Part shown: in pieces, positions 46,152-58,316 of the stretch
Layout of the letters: each line of letters starts with the position of its first letter
Numbering within the stretch: the stretch's first letter is position 1
Source of the DNA: Liolophura sinensis
Lineage: Eukaryota > Mollusca > Polyplacophora > Chitonida > Chitonidae
Length of the DNA stretch: 64,000 nucleotides
Assembly: GCF_032854445.1 (NCBI RefSeq)
Contig: NC_088300.1
Location: 14,975,191-15,039,190, forward strand
Reading direction: 5' to 3'
Program-made: the position numbers and the translations under genes
The notes under the pieces: model-generated
What the model saw: the letters and a program-made list of their open reading frames with translations, nothing else
What the model was told of the DNA's origin: nothing
Databases searched by the model: none

Positions 46152-47271
46152 GTAAGTAACTAACAACTTTTCCCACGTGTGACGTACATCTTACTGCTGG
46201 AAGGTAAGTGATTTCCAGCGAATTTCATGTAAGACCTACTAACCGACCTCTTATTGCTTCCAAGGTCCAGAGAACCAACACCTAGCGGGCACATATGTCG
46301 TTCAAGCTTTTGACAAGCCTTCTGATGAGTGGATAGCATCACAAGATACTTCTTCGTTTTCGCCAGTCGGCCGTGATCTTTGATAGCCAATGGCGTACAG
46401 TACACCGTACGCTGTGGAGCTCAATAAGATTAAAACGGAGTTAAGGATTTATTGAATAGATCTTAAATTGTTATACGGGGTATATCTCCTAATTGACTAT
46501 AATGGATGTCTATGGTATTACTCACATAAATTGACTGTCACTATTTTTGTGCTGATTACTTCTTCACACCAAAGGATTTGGAGTTTGCTTCTACTTTGGT
46601 GAACTGCATTATAACCGATTCACCTGGTAGATTGACTGGTTAGAAAACTAGCATAGTATGATAGTTTGCTCTTTGATTTGAACGTATTTTGACGTAAGCT
46701 TGTCGTATCATCGAATTCAGCACATAACACAAAAAGCGGTGCCAGGTTAAATTAGACGAGAATCCCGCCTTTCTGTGTTGCTCCATATCGGATATATGTG
46801 TAGTCTATCTATGGGCGCGTCACAACAAACTGTTGACAGGTAGGTAATGAAGACGTCAGGCAATCTGACCAGATCAGCTAGTGGACCCGATCATGGCTCT
46901 CAGCTGTTTAACCAGACCAGCATAAGTAACACGTGCAGTTAAACAGCCACGCCCCCTGTCGGAGAGAGGATTTATGTCTGGGTGTGTTACACTTCTGTTA
47001 AAATACTAATTTATAGATTTTCTTCTGGCAGCGGATTGGGCTAAACCAGTTTAACGAGTTGATTCATGAGAAATAAGACGTTTGTAAAGCAATGAAAGTC
47101 TTACTTGACATTGAAATGTTCCTTCATATATTAACATAAAATCAAACATATATACATTTCTTCTCGATATAACTATGTGATAGAATGGTCTCATCATGCG
47201 ACTTCTAAAACAAGTTCTAGACTTCCACATGCCTATGTCATTGGTTTTCTAAAAGTTGAACTTTTCTGAAA

Positions 47272-47526
47272 GCCTCCGTGGCCCAGTGGTTAGCTTGTTA
47301 GTGCAGTATAATGATCTAAGAACCTCTCATCAATGCGGTCGCTGTTCAAGTCCAGGTGATGATAGCTGCCTCTCCGGTCGCACGTTGGAAAATCTGTCAG
47401 CAACCTGCGTATGGTCGTGGATTTCACTAGCCCAGTTTCCTCCCACCTTATAATGTCTGTCCCTGTCGTATTAGTAAGATACCCTTAAGTACTGCGTAAA
47501 ACTCCAATTAAATAAATAAATAAATA
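47272..47526 (+). mobile_element. Full-length SINE family B with tRNA-like head
   Basis: It starts GCCTCCGTGGCCCAGTGGTTAG, a tRNA-like head with an A box (TGGCCCAGTGG) and a B-box-like GTTCAAGTCC, then the body (CAGCAACCTGCGTATGGTCG, CAGTTTCCTCCCACC), TAAGATACCCTTAAGTACTG and an (AAATA)n tail. It defines the head missing from most other copies in this window. Confidence 0.87.
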
Positions 47527-48505
47527 CGAAACAATACATCAAATGTGGGACATTAGGCAATCAATTCCTGCACGTGTCCGATAGTTTCCCTATCAGGAGA
47601 CTGATGGTGAAGAGCTTGATTCTTTTCTTCTCAAACATGCCCTTGAATAGACCCAATATACTATCATCTTGAAGAGATACGCTATATGATCAATAATTTC
47701 GTATTTGTACATTTTCGATCCTGCATTTGAATGATTCAGTGAAATGGACGATATACGCACGATGTTCTATCCTCGTACATTTCTCTAAATATGCAGCTTG
47801 CTAAACCAAAGTATTCATAAATTTGTATTTGTGTATATTTGTATTTGTGTATGTTTGTATTTGTGTATGTTTGATGGAGTGAACCCAGCTCCATAGCAAA
47901 TGTACCACACAAAAGCGAGTGAAAAATCTCATACCACATGGCAACCAAATCAGCACAAGTCCGCAATATCTTAAGCACCGCTAGCTGGTCACAAACACCT
48001 CAGATAAAAATGTGTATATAGGAAAACAATTCAAACTTTCAAATTGTGTAACTGGTGTATATGAAAATCTGTACGGAAAAGAATTTCTCTGCTTTAAACG
48101 TTCGAGCCCAGACTTATTAAGGCGTTTTCATGTACATTTCTAACATACGACTGTATCACGAAGAAAGTTGAGAAAAGAGAGTTAATTTCTCCAAGCTGTT
48201 TCCTGATGCTTGTCTATTCAATCGACACAGAACCAAGGTCATCACTACGATATATAACCCATTTTTTACCCGTTAGAGTTCCTTCTGCATAAAGGGCTTT
48301 CTTGACGATACCCATATATCTTATTTGTTTCATGCTAAATGTTGAGAAGACCAACACAAGGACTAGGTGTGTATATGTTCTGCGTGAGGGGTGTTGTGTA
48401 TAGTGGAGCAACATTACACTGCCCGAACGGAAGGCAAAGAAAACACTAATTATGAAATATACATCAGACGAAAAACCATTAAACACTGTCCATCAAAATA
48501 AACTA

Positions 48506-50047
48506 CCGGGCAAAAGAAACGTATAACTTTTAAATGCAGTTTTTTCTATGGAAAAATAAGTTGAATAAGTTTGAACGTTGTGCGAATACGTTTGCACATA
48601 AGCACCCTGTGTACATGTCACTTTTTAACGAAATTCATTGAAATTGGTGTAAGACATCATGAAAAATCGGAAAAACAGAGTTTCGTGCCCTGTTGAAAAT
48701 TCTCAATAATGACCGCCGTATAAATACCGATGTAGCACATGGTAAGGGTGCAATACCATAAAAAACATCTAAGAGATGCCGAGACTCACACAAGCAGAAC
48801 GTGATAGAGCCCCTGGTATGGCCGACATGGGGGCCAGCCAACACCACATTGCCAGAACATTCAATTGCAGTCAAGCCACCATCAGCAGACTGTTGGGTCG
48901 TTACCGCCTAACAGGCAGGACACAAGATCGTCCAAGATCGGACAGGCCAAGTGTTACAACGCCTGGCGAAGACCGGTACATCCGCACAATCCGCCTGCGT
49001 AACCGGTTTGTGACGGCGACGTCAACGGCGGAAACGGCACTGGGACACCCCATCAGCAGACGCACAGTCTTACGACGACTCCGCGTGAGTGGTATCAGAG
49101 CCTATCGCCCCTTCCGTGGAATGGCATCGACTCCTCTACACCGTCGAAACAGGCTGCGTTGGGCAAAAGTTGTACGTCGATGGCAGCGACGAGACTGGGA
49201 AAGGGTGCTGTTCACTGATGAAAGCCGATATAACCTCTTCAGAAATGATGGTCGAATTCGTGTGTGTAGACGCAGGGGAGAGCGATTGGCACAAAACTGC
49301 ATTCAGAATGTCCACCCTTTTGGTGCTGGTGGGGTGCTTGTATGGGGCGGAATTTGTGGACAGGTGAGAACGAGATTGGTCATCATCCAGGGAAATCTGA
49401 CTGGCCAAAGATACCGAGATGAAATATTGGAACCTGTTGTGGTGCCATTCGTGCATCAACAGTACAGGGTATCCTTTTGCAGCAGGACAATGCACGACCT
49501 CATACCGCCAGAGTTGTACTAAATTACCTGGACACCGTTGATGTCAACGTACTGCCTTGGCCAGCACGATCACCAGACATGAATCCCTTAGAGCATCTGT
49601 GGGATCATCTTGATCGACGTCTGAGACAACGCGTCCCTCCCTCACAAAACAGGCAACAGATCGAACAGGCTTTATTTGAGGAGTGGGACAGAATTCCTGA
49701 TGACGTCATCCGGCGGCTGACGACTTCCATGAGGAGACGTATTTTGGCTTTAATTGATGCAATGGGTGCTCACACACGCTACTAACGATCTGTCTTATGA
49801 CATGATAGGACATTAGGTACACCTTTTTAAGGGAGTCCCTTTACTTGCATTTGTGTAATTTTTCAGATTTACCCCATGCCTTCTTTACTCGGCCTGACAG
49901 CAAGTGTAATATCCATATGGCTTTGAATTTTTGAACAGAACTTGGAAAATGGTTTATTGCAATATAAGGCTTATCATGTTGATTCTGTCTGTCTTTCTTT
50001 GTCTTTCTTGTGGTGCTGAACAAGGTTATACGTTTCTTTTTGCCCGG
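48506..50047 (+). mobile_element. Tc1/mariner-type DNA transposon, 1.54 kb
   Basis: Both ends carry an inverted repeat of about 24 bp beginning CCGGGCAAAAGAAACGTATA (the right copy has one extra A), directly flanked by TA dinucleotides at 48504-48505 and 50048-50049, the target duplication of this superfamily. Inside is one transposase gene with a frameshift. Ends and spacing are otherwise intact, so the copy is young but probably not self-mobile. Confidence 0.95.
48776..49785 (+). pseudogene. Tc1-like DD34E transposase, frameshifted
   Basis: It cuts and pastes the element by binding its inverted repeats. The N-terminus MPRLTQAERDRAPGMADMGA starts a paired-like helix-turn-helix (HHIARTFNCSQATISRLLGR). 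The catalytic triad is visible: Asp in LFTDESRYN, Asp in LLQQDNARPHTA and Glu in MNPLEHLWD, with 34 residues between the last two. The frame shifts by one base near 49,465, in front of the second Asp; the 1,010-bp length is one base short of a multiple of three. The first frame then runs on to a false end at 49522. As read, a full protein could not be made. Confidence 0.93.
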
Positions 50048-50658
50048 TAGTTAGTTCGAATTTTTGGGAATTTGGTATGGTTTTAAAACATCAGATTCTA
50101 CGGCGGTCTCTAATGATCCCTGGGGTATCAATGATGTCACATCCACATTTTCTCTTGAAATAGTTCGTTTGAAGGTCCATTTGGCGACTGCATTCATAGA
50201 TATAGATGTATATGCAATTAAATAGATGGTACCAAGCGATGTATGTGTGCTAAGTGGCAGAAACCGGATGTGACGTCACTCTTTCCATTATGGTCAGATA
50301 AGGTATCCATAAGAATCCAAAATTCCAAATGCATTTTTCTGGGTTGAAAAATTCTAAAAACAAAATAAATCCGACTATTTTTGTTAACAGTTTTTAATGG
50401 CTGTCATCTGACATATACTTCATTTTTGAGTGCTTTCTTTGCCTTTAAATGTTATTACAAAGTACTGAACAGAGTTGTCCTCGAGACCATGGCGATACAC
50501 TGCGATCATTGACTGTGCGGTACTGGCATTATACTACTACACAATACTGTGCAGTTGCCTCAGAGTGCTGCCTATTGTGTGCTTTTCTGTACAGTACCGC
50601 ATGGCTTATGGCTTTACTGTGCATATATGGTTATGTTGAAGTTGAAGTTAGGTCTAAT

Positions 50659-50706
<48 letters not shown>

Positions 50707-51540
50707 ACCAATTAAAATTAAAAACACAATCGTCACATGAATATCCGTTTGAAACATGCGCACTGAAAACCCTTTGATTCGATCCGCTGTCCATACACGC
50801 TGACCCTGCCGTCACTGAAGTCTATAATAACAGGCATGGTTCCTGGAACCCCGCTGACTACAAGGGGTCTCTGAAGGCATAACTGAGAATCATTGCTGAT
50901 GTTATCTTAATTAATCATTCATGCGACATCAAAGAGCCACTTGTATCGCGACTGTACTCCGGACGAAAATTACTACCTTTCAAAATACTGAAAATGAAAA
51001 AGGTCGTGGAAAAAGATGTATCTGCATATTGTGTTGAGAATGACGAGACCGGTTTGGGGTTTGTCTGTATCCTGAACAACCACGCTATCTTAACAGGGCG
51101 CTAAATTTCCGTTTTGATTGTAAATAAAAACCAACTAAAGCCAGATCGCATTTAAGATAAGGAGGAACTTAATAACCTTGTGGAAATTACACTGGGGTGT
51201 AAACAGTCGTCAGGTGAACGCGTGGGGATAATAGGGCCTAGTTTATCAGAGGGAAGCGACAGCACGACACGGGAGATATCAGACAGACAAATTATCTCCT
51301 CCCCTGCTTGTCTCCAATCAGACAGTCAGCCTCCCAGCAATCACACCCGACTTGGCGGCTTGGTTATAGGTCCACGGGAGATTACAGTGCGGGGACATAG
51401 GCGGCGGGTTGATTGGATTATTTGTTCATGAATTGATTGATATTTTAAATGAATATACACGTATGGAGTGGGTCATCTCCCTTGAGAGAACGACTCATCC
51501 GCAACATTTGAGCCTCGGATTAGCTGACTTAAGTATCGAT
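50048..51540. other. Intergenic, no gene seen
   Basis: It contains a (TA)n tract at about 50659-50700 and a GC-richer block at 51180-51430 with repeated CAGACA/GTCT motifs. No ORF with family resemblance. Confidence 0.5.
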
Positions 51541-51544
51541 TTAC

Positions 51545-52170
51545 TGACTCATCTACTTGTATTACAGCATTAAAGTATATGGCTTTTTTGGCAGACCTAT
51601 ACCTGAATACGACTATATGCAGAAATTACTTAAAAGTAATATCTTTAAAGCTCGATCCTTTTCATTTACCAAGCGGTATATTGATGATCTACTGGCGTTA
51701 AATAACCCCCATATTGCTGAAGCGGTGAAGGAAATCTATCCGCCTTCATTGGATTAAAGGAGGCAACATATAGTCCTGATGCTACATCTTATTTGGATCT
51801 ATATCTCTACAAAGACGAACAAGGTCTCCTTTCACGCCGCCTTCGCGACAAAAGGGATAATTTCAATTTTGATATTGTAAATTATCCTTATTTGGATAGC
51901 AATATACCAAAGGGTCGTGCAAATGGCGTATACATATCTCGCCTTGTAGCATTTGTCAGATTTTGCATTAATTGTGATGACTTTAATCCGCGTCACAAGT
52001 TGCTAGTTCAAAAACTAGTTTGTCAAGGATACTCCATCAAACGCCTTCATTCTAAGTTTCTCACATTTTACAATGAGTATAACACTCTCGTTGGCAGGTA
52101 TGGACAGAGCGTTCAGAATCTCTGGCGATCAACCACAAAGACGGCGCCGTTATCCCTATGTACATATCTA
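51545..52170 (+). pseudogene. Reverse-transcriptase fragment of a retroelement, broken
   Basis: The first part reads FTKRYIDDLLALNNP, the YIDD form of the polymerase active-site box, then AVKEIYPPSL. After a one-base frameshift near 51,752 it continues EATYSPDATSYLDLYLY, RRLRDKRDNFNFDIVNYPYL, DSNIPKGRANGVYISRLVAF and PRHKLLVQKLVCQGYS. The order (YxDD box, then 'thumb'-like segments) fits a retroelement of the LINE or Penelope-like type. Upstream polymerase motifs and downstream endonuclease are absent, so it is a truncated, dead copy. Confidence 0.75.
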
Positions 52171-52845
52171 TCACGTATATGGTATTTAACAACATAGATG
52201 ACGCTGGTTGCCAAGTGTAACCGTCTATCTTGTATGTCATGTGTGACATCATAGATGGCGCCTCTTATAGTATGAGATCTTTACATATTACCGGGAAAGA
52301 CGTAATCGTCCATTACTTTTGAATCACAATCTGATCTGTTAGGGTAACGCTCGTCATTTACGAACTGTATCTAATACCGCTTAACCTGGGGCTAGGGGCC
52401 GTAAAGGTAGCCATGCTCATTACATCAGCATGATGCCTTTATGAACAGATGCAATCAAAGCGCGACTGAGATACTTGTTTAATTGTTATTTGACCTGGAA
52501 CTCATTCACGGACTACGAATTTGAACTTTGATATGGAATTCATGCCTTGAATATCCACTGTCTGCCCGGCATCATTGAAAACTGATGACCGCTTCTCTCT
52601 TGTGTGTTACCGGCTTTATTTCTTATTTGTATCATTTCTTTCATACCTTTGTCTTTGGGAGCTAGTGTTACACGTTAGAGTGTTACACGTTAGTGACTTG
52701 GAACGCCTTTTACGGACTACGAATGGTATATGAATGTCGGACATGACGCTTATATTTATCATTATTTAACATTGGTTTAGCAAGCAGATGAGATAATTCC
52801 TAATATCATCACTCATACAATATTATATTAAAATATAAAATCAGG
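52171..52845. other. No gene; possible retroelement tail
   Basis: Non-coding sequence containing the repeated phrase 'TTACACGTTAGAG/TGTTACACGTTAGTG' and a duplicated 'TGGAACNC...ACGGACTACGAAT' segment (about 52,495 and 52,697). It may be the untranslated tail of the retroelement upstream. Confidence 0.35.
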
Positions 52846-52848
52846 TAG

Positions 52849-53085
52849 GTGTTCTCCGTGGCCGAGTAGCCGGCATGCTAGCGCAGCACTATGACCCCAG
52901 TGGCCTCTCACCAATACAGTTACTGTGAGTTCATATTCTCTCCGGTGGTGCGTGAGTGGGTCTGCCTTGAACTTTGGATAGTCATGGGTTTCCCCCAGGC
53001 TCAGCCTGGTTTTCTCCCACCATAATGCTGGCTGATGTCGTATAAGTGAAATAATTTTGAGTACGACGTCAAACACGTCAATATG
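52849..53085 (+). mobile_element. Full-length SINE family B with tRNA-like head
   Basis: GTTCTCCGTGGCCGAGTAGCC head, a body with GTCATGGGTTTCCCCCAGGC and TTTTCTCCCACCATAATGCT, the TATAAGTGAAATAATTTTGA motif, and GTACGACGTCAAACACGTCA at the end. It abuts the 29-bp repeat region. Confidence 0.85.
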
Positions 53086-54210
53086 TTTTATGATTCATCA
53101 GTTGTTGTGGAGAAGTATTGCCTACTTAATCAGTTGTTGATTGTCACACTCATCAGTTGAAGTGAAGTTGTTTTAGGTTCATCAGTTGTGGTGGAGGAAT
53201 ATTGTCCGCTTAATCAGTTGATTGTTAGGCTCTTCCCGTTGACGGGAATGTTTAGGTTCATTGGATGCTGTGGCGAAGCGGATCCATTTCATCCGTTGTT
53301 CGCACACGCTTATGAATTTTTCACACACGTGATAAATTTGTGATTACCAGCTTCATCACTCGATGTGGATCAGTTCACGGTTCCCCAATTGTTGTGGTTC
53401 AAGAAGTAGTATCTGGTTAACTGTAATTGATAACGTCTAATTGTCATTGTAAGTTGCTTTGGATTTATTTGCTTGCTTTAGATATATTTATTTTTTTCAA
53501 TGGTATTTTACGCCATACTCAATAATATTTAATTCATATTTCGGCAGCCGGCATTATGGTCAGAGAAAACTGGAGCCCGGCGGAACAGTGGCTTTGTAAC
53601 AGCCTCAGGTTCATTAGTTGCCGTGGAGCATTTGTAGATTCATCAGTTGCTGTGGAGCATTCGCAGATTCATCAGTTGCTGTGGGTTAGTCCAAGGTTCA
53701 TCAGTTGCAGTGGGGCATTCACAGATTCATCAGTTGCTGTGGAGCAGCCTCAGATTCATCAGTTGCTGTGGGTTAGTCCAAGGTTCATCAGTTGCTGTGA
53801 AGCGATCTCAGGTTCACCAGTTGTTGTGGGGTAGTCTCTGGTGCATCAGTTGCTGTGGAGAAGTCCCAAATTCATCAGTTGCTGTTGGACAGTCCAAGGC
53901 TCATCAATTGCTGTTTGGCAGTTGCTGTATATTTGGCTCAGGTTCATCCATTCATGTTCATCAGTTGCTATTGGGCAGTCTCAGGTTTATCAGTTGCTGT
54001 GGAGCAGTCTAAGGTTCATTAGTTGCTGTGAAGAAGTCCCAGATTCATTAGTTGCTGTGGAGCAGTTTCAGCTTCATCAGTTGCTATGGATCATTTACAA
54101 TGGAGCAGTGTTGGTTCGTTCATCAGTTGTTTTTGAGAAGTCTCGGATTGCTGGGGAGAAATATTGGAATCAACAGTTGCTTTGTAGCAGATTTAGACAT
54201 ATTTTGACAC
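53086..54210. repeat. 29-bp minisatellite, degenerate and interrupted
   Basis: Units of about 29 bp (GATTCATCAGTTGCTGTGGAGCAG-type) run clearly from about 53,605 to 54,190, with more diverged copies at 53,095-53,290. A reverse SINE separates the two parts. Three overlapping ORFs across the core are repeat artefacts. Confidence 0.88.
53488..53600 (-). mobile_element. SINE family B fragment, reverse
   Basis: TTTCAATGGTATTTTACGCC, ATACTCAATAATATTTAATT, GCAGCCGGCATTATGGTCAG and GGAGCCCGGCGG match the reverse family B 3' part. It interrupts the 29-bp array. Confidence 0.75.
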
Positions 54211-55490
54211 AGGTCTGTTTTCTCAGTTGAAAGATGACGCCTTCGTTGTAATATATCTCTTAAATTTGGTGAATTTATTACTTTGAGCTAAAGTGGTTGG
54301 ATTCTCAAAATGCGTGACAAGAAAACGTTTCAGGACTTGTTAGCATACCTTTGTAAACACTATCGAATTGCTTATATAACAACCAACGCGTCGGAAAGTT
54401 ATTATGTAGTTCTGATTACTGAGGGCCCTGAACAGTCACTCTGTACTATGTGTGAGAACTGCTTGATATGGCCCTTCTCCCATCCTCAGTGGACCGTTAC
54501 GGTAAATTGGAAAAGGTGTGCAGTTTCCCCTGCTCCCAGGTGCCTTTCATCCGCTCATTTCGCCTCTGTTAGCGACCTGGGTGTGTAATCGAGTCCCAGG
54601 TAAACTGATGGCGAGCCTGTAATTTTACCAGAGCGAGCACAGAGCAGCGGTCTGGGGCGGCTCGCGGGCACCCAGCGGGGACATTAACTATCCTCCTGAG
54701 TCTTAGGACCACACACTAGCACCTTAGCCCGGCACACATAAAGCGATAAACATTCGCAAACACCCCATCTTCTCCCTCTCACATACAGATCAAGGCGTTA
54801 ACTCGGCGTAACCAGCGCCGACATTCGGCCCTATGAGTAAGAAGACGTCGTGTGTGTGAGGTCGTCAAATCACTCTAGCTCAGCCGATATTGAATCCCCT
54901 TTCTACCTCCCATATCGAGTATCAAGGATCAAAGACAACCATCAACGATTCTGAAAATAATGTCTTTCTTGGTGACATTCCGTGTGTGTGTGGTAGATGG
55001 TCAATACTACCGGTGAGCGCTTGTCAGCTGGTCTACACGCATGCGCAAACATTTGTAACAATAATTTCTCTGATTATCAGATATCATCGCAAAAACGGCA
55101 AAAGAAAAAAAGCTCTAGTAAATAAAGCTTACTTCAGTGAAGTCTGTAATCGTGTAGTATCTAGTGAACATTTAGCCTGTTATTATGTGAAGACCGGTTT
55201 TAGAGCAAAGAACTATTCACATCAAAGGAAACCCACCCCCAAATGAACGATTAACGCTTTCGGTATGACGACATCTTAGTTAGCCATCTATTAGGACAAA
55301 ATATATTAGACTGGGAGAGGCAGCTACGGCACCTCAACAATCCAGCGGTCGGTTGTTTTGATATTCGCATTCGAACTCGCAACGTGCTGGGTGAGTTGCT
55401 AATTGAACTCATGTAAATCACAATGTCAAGTTTCACAGATTGTTGATCAGTGGATACCAGCCATCCATATCATGCTGATAAGCTTAGTTG
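54211..55490. other. Intergenic, no gene seen
   Basis: Short ORFs without family resemblance. The stretch 54,520-54,700 is GC-rich (GGTCTGGGGCGGCTCGCGGG) and might be regulatory or an old repeat; nothing firmer can be said. Confidence 0.4.
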
Positions 55491-55499
55491 AGTGTACAC

Positions 55500-55772
55500 A
55501 CAAGTTCACTGGCAGAGTGCTCTAAGGCGTTATAACCACGGCGCACTAATCTTAAATGATCTGTATACATTAAGATGGTGCGGTCGAATCCAGATCCGAG
55601 AGGGTTTTTTTTCAGTTTTTTTGGTTGACCCGTGCCTGACAAAATGCTACGTGACACCACTTTCCCGCTGAGCTGTGTTTTCTCTATGCACGAACCAAAC
55701 CGCTGCCATATAACTGAGATATGAAACATCAATAAAATAAATAAATAAATCAATGAATAAATAAATATTAAT
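55500..55772 (-). mobile_element. SINE of a third family (C), orientation uncertain
   Basis: TGGCAGAGTGCTCTAAGGCG and, about 60 bases on, GTGCGGTCGAATCC resemble A and B boxes of a Leu/Ser-type tRNA head. The end, CCATATAACTGAGATATGAA then an (AAATA)n tail, resembles SINE tails. Read this way the element runs on the plus strand; I mark the strand with reservation because the head is diverged. Confidence 0.55.
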
Positions 55773-56759
55773 CCTACACATTACAAACAGTCAAACGGGG
55801 TCCCTTAATATGTAAGACTCTCGTTTGTAACCCGCTAGATAAAAGCAATAGAAAGTATGTTTATCATTCTCAATATATCTAAATTATTTCCTTTATTAAC
55901 TGGATTATTGCCAGATATTTGCACTTGGTCACTAAAGCGCAGACTTTGTATATTTGGTTTGTTTATGCTTCTCGATCCTAGTAGGCTGATAACCACATGA
56001 GGGCTGGTGTAAAGGGAATACACTGCTCCGGTATGGCATTCAAAACATATATACCCCAGTCTTCATTATACCCTTCTTAATAAACATGTCTCCTAGCTTT
56101 GCACTGACAGGATAATCCTAAATATCCACAGGTGTGGGACAGGTGAGCCGATCTGTGTGCAATAGGAGAGGGGTCTACCCGGTACGGCCACCTTACCTAT
56201 TTACACCTTACAGCTGATTCTGCTACTTCAGTCAGAGGTAAGTTCAGTTCCAGGTTACCATTTATCAAAGCCTGGTTGGCTACCACAAGTAACCTATCCT
56301 ACTTTTTCTGCTTCATGAGTCAAAGAGCAACGACATCTCTGCACTAACGTAGTAATATATATGATCAGTCATGAACAGATTGTTTCCTGAGTTAAGTAAG
56401 AGTACGGTATACATGTTAACGGTAAGAGACGAGCAAGTATATCTCTTAGCTCAGTCACAAAACTGTCAGTCAAATAAAAACCTATGCTGGCATTTTCCGT
56501 CACAAGAAAGCACATTCGCCTTGTCAGTTACAGGTAAGTTTATTGTGAGTCACAAGAATGTCGGTGAGTCAACATTGTCAGTTGCAAGTAAATATAATAG
56601 TATTATCAGTTACAAGTAAGTATATAAAAAAATGTATATAAATGTTCAAAAGGTACATGTATAGTCTGTAGGAATAGTCCGTAGGACTATATTCGCATTC
56701 TAAATCAAGTGTACTTTCTCGGTGGTATGAATGTCCTGTGGTCAGTAACATTTAAGAAT

Positions 56760-58172
56760 GGCCCGTGGTTAGTTATAAGAAACACTGCCTAGTGGTCAGT
56801 CACGGGTGAGAATGTCCTGTGGTCAGTCACAGGTAAGAATGTCTGGTGGTAAGTTGCAGGTGAGATTGACCCGTGGTTAGTCATAGGTAAGAACGTCCTG
56901 TGGTTAGCCACAGGTAAGAATGTCCTGTGATCAGAAACAGGTAAGAATGTCCCGTGGCCAGTCACAGGTAAGAATGTCCTGTGATCAGTCACAGGTAAGA
57001 ATGTCCTGTGGTCAGTCACAGGTAAGAATGTCCTGTGATACGTCACAGGAAAGAGTGTCCTGTGGTCAGTCACAGGTAAGAATGTCCCTGGTAAGTCAAA
57101 GGTGAGAATTACCCGTGGTTAGTCACCTGAGCAGGCCATGTGGTAAGTTGGAAGCGAGAAAGCTGTGTAGCCTGTCAAGGTAAAAATGTCCTGTGGTCAG
57201 TCACAGGTAAGAATGACCCGTGGTTACTCACAGGTAAGAATGTCCCGTGGTTAATCACAGGTAAGAATGTCCCGTTGTTAATCACTGGTAAGAATGTCCC
57301 TTATCAGTCACAGGTAAGAATGTCCCGTGATCTTACCTGTCACATGTAAGAATGTCATGTCATGTTACCAGTCACAGGTAAGAATGCCCTGTTATCTTAC
57401 CAGTCAAAGGTAAGGATTTCCCGTTGTTAGTCACAGGTGAGAATGTCCTGTGATCGGTCACAGGTAAGAATGCCCTGTGATCAATCACAGGTAAGAATGT
57501 CCCGTTGTTAGCCACAGGTGAGAATGTCCCCTGGTAAGTCACAGGCGAGAATAACCCGTGGTTAGTCACATGTAGGAATGTCCCGTGGTTGGTCCCAGGA
57601 AAAAATGCCCGCGGTTACTCACAGGTAAGAATGCCCCGTGGTTACTCACAGGTAAGAATGTCCCGTGGTTAATCACAGGTAAGAATGTCCTGTGGTCAGT
57701 CACAGGTGAGAATGTCCCCTGGTAAGTCACAGGCGAGAATAACCCGTGGTTAGTCACATGTAGGAATGTCCCGTGGTTGGTCCCAGGAAAAAATGCCCGC
57801 GGTTACTCACAGGTAAGAATGCCCCGTGGTTACTCACAGGTAAGAATGTCCCGTGGTTAATCACAGGTAAGAATGTCCTGTGGTCAGTCACAGGAAAGAA
57901 TGTCCCCTGGTAAGTCACAGGTGAGAATAACCCGTGGTTAGTCACATGTAGGAATGTCCCGTAGTTGGTCCCAGGAAAAAATGCCCCGTGGTTACTCACA
58001 GGTAAGAATGCCCTGTGGTTAATCACAGGTAAGAATGTCCTGTGGTTAGTCACAGGAAAGAATGCCCTGTGGTCAGTCACAGGTAAGAATGTCCTGTGGT
58101 TAGTCACAGGTGAGAATGTCCCGCTGTTAGTCACAGGTGAGAAGGTCCTGTGATCAGTCACAGGTAAGAATG
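56760..58172. repeat. 27-bp minisatellite carrying splice-donor-like motifs
   Basis: About 52 copies of GTCACAGGTAAGAATGTCCTGTGGTCA-type units. Seven-unit blocks of 189 bp repeat between about 57,540 and 57,960. The minus strand is open with a 9-residue period (TDHRTFLPV). Most plus-strand units contain CAGGTAAGA, the ideal 5' splice-site sequence. Diverged half-copies extend upstream to about 56,520. Confidence 0.96.
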
Positions 58173-58174
58173 TT

Positions 58175-58316
58175 GGCTCAGTTGTTCCCAAGTGTATTGG
58201 CTGCTAAGCCCCGTATTAACTTTATAGTCTGAACTGAAGTGCCTCTAGTTTTGTATTAGGCCAGGACTAGTATCATGATTTAAGTCTGGCTTAATACAGT
58301 TTTGAACAACCGGTCC
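58175..58316. mobile_element. MITE, same family as 15969-16198
   Basis: The left end is GGCTCAGTTGTTCCCAAGTG and the right end, in reverse, GGACCGGTTGTTCAAAACTG. The interior has GTATTAAC and TTAAGTCTGGCTTAATAC. It sits exactly at the end of the 27-bp array. Confidence 0.7.

Noticed and set aside
53556-54230. Ser/Val/His-rich ORFs as coding
   Set aside because: Three overlapping frames of the 29-bp minisatellite.
54310-54588. 92-residue ORF as a gene
   Set aside because: No family resemblance, no splice or promoter context, typical chance length for this base composition.
56789-58191. Minus-strand TDHRTFLPV repeat proteins
   Set aside because: Frames follow the 27-bp unit and are broken several times by shifts; no unique flanking domain.
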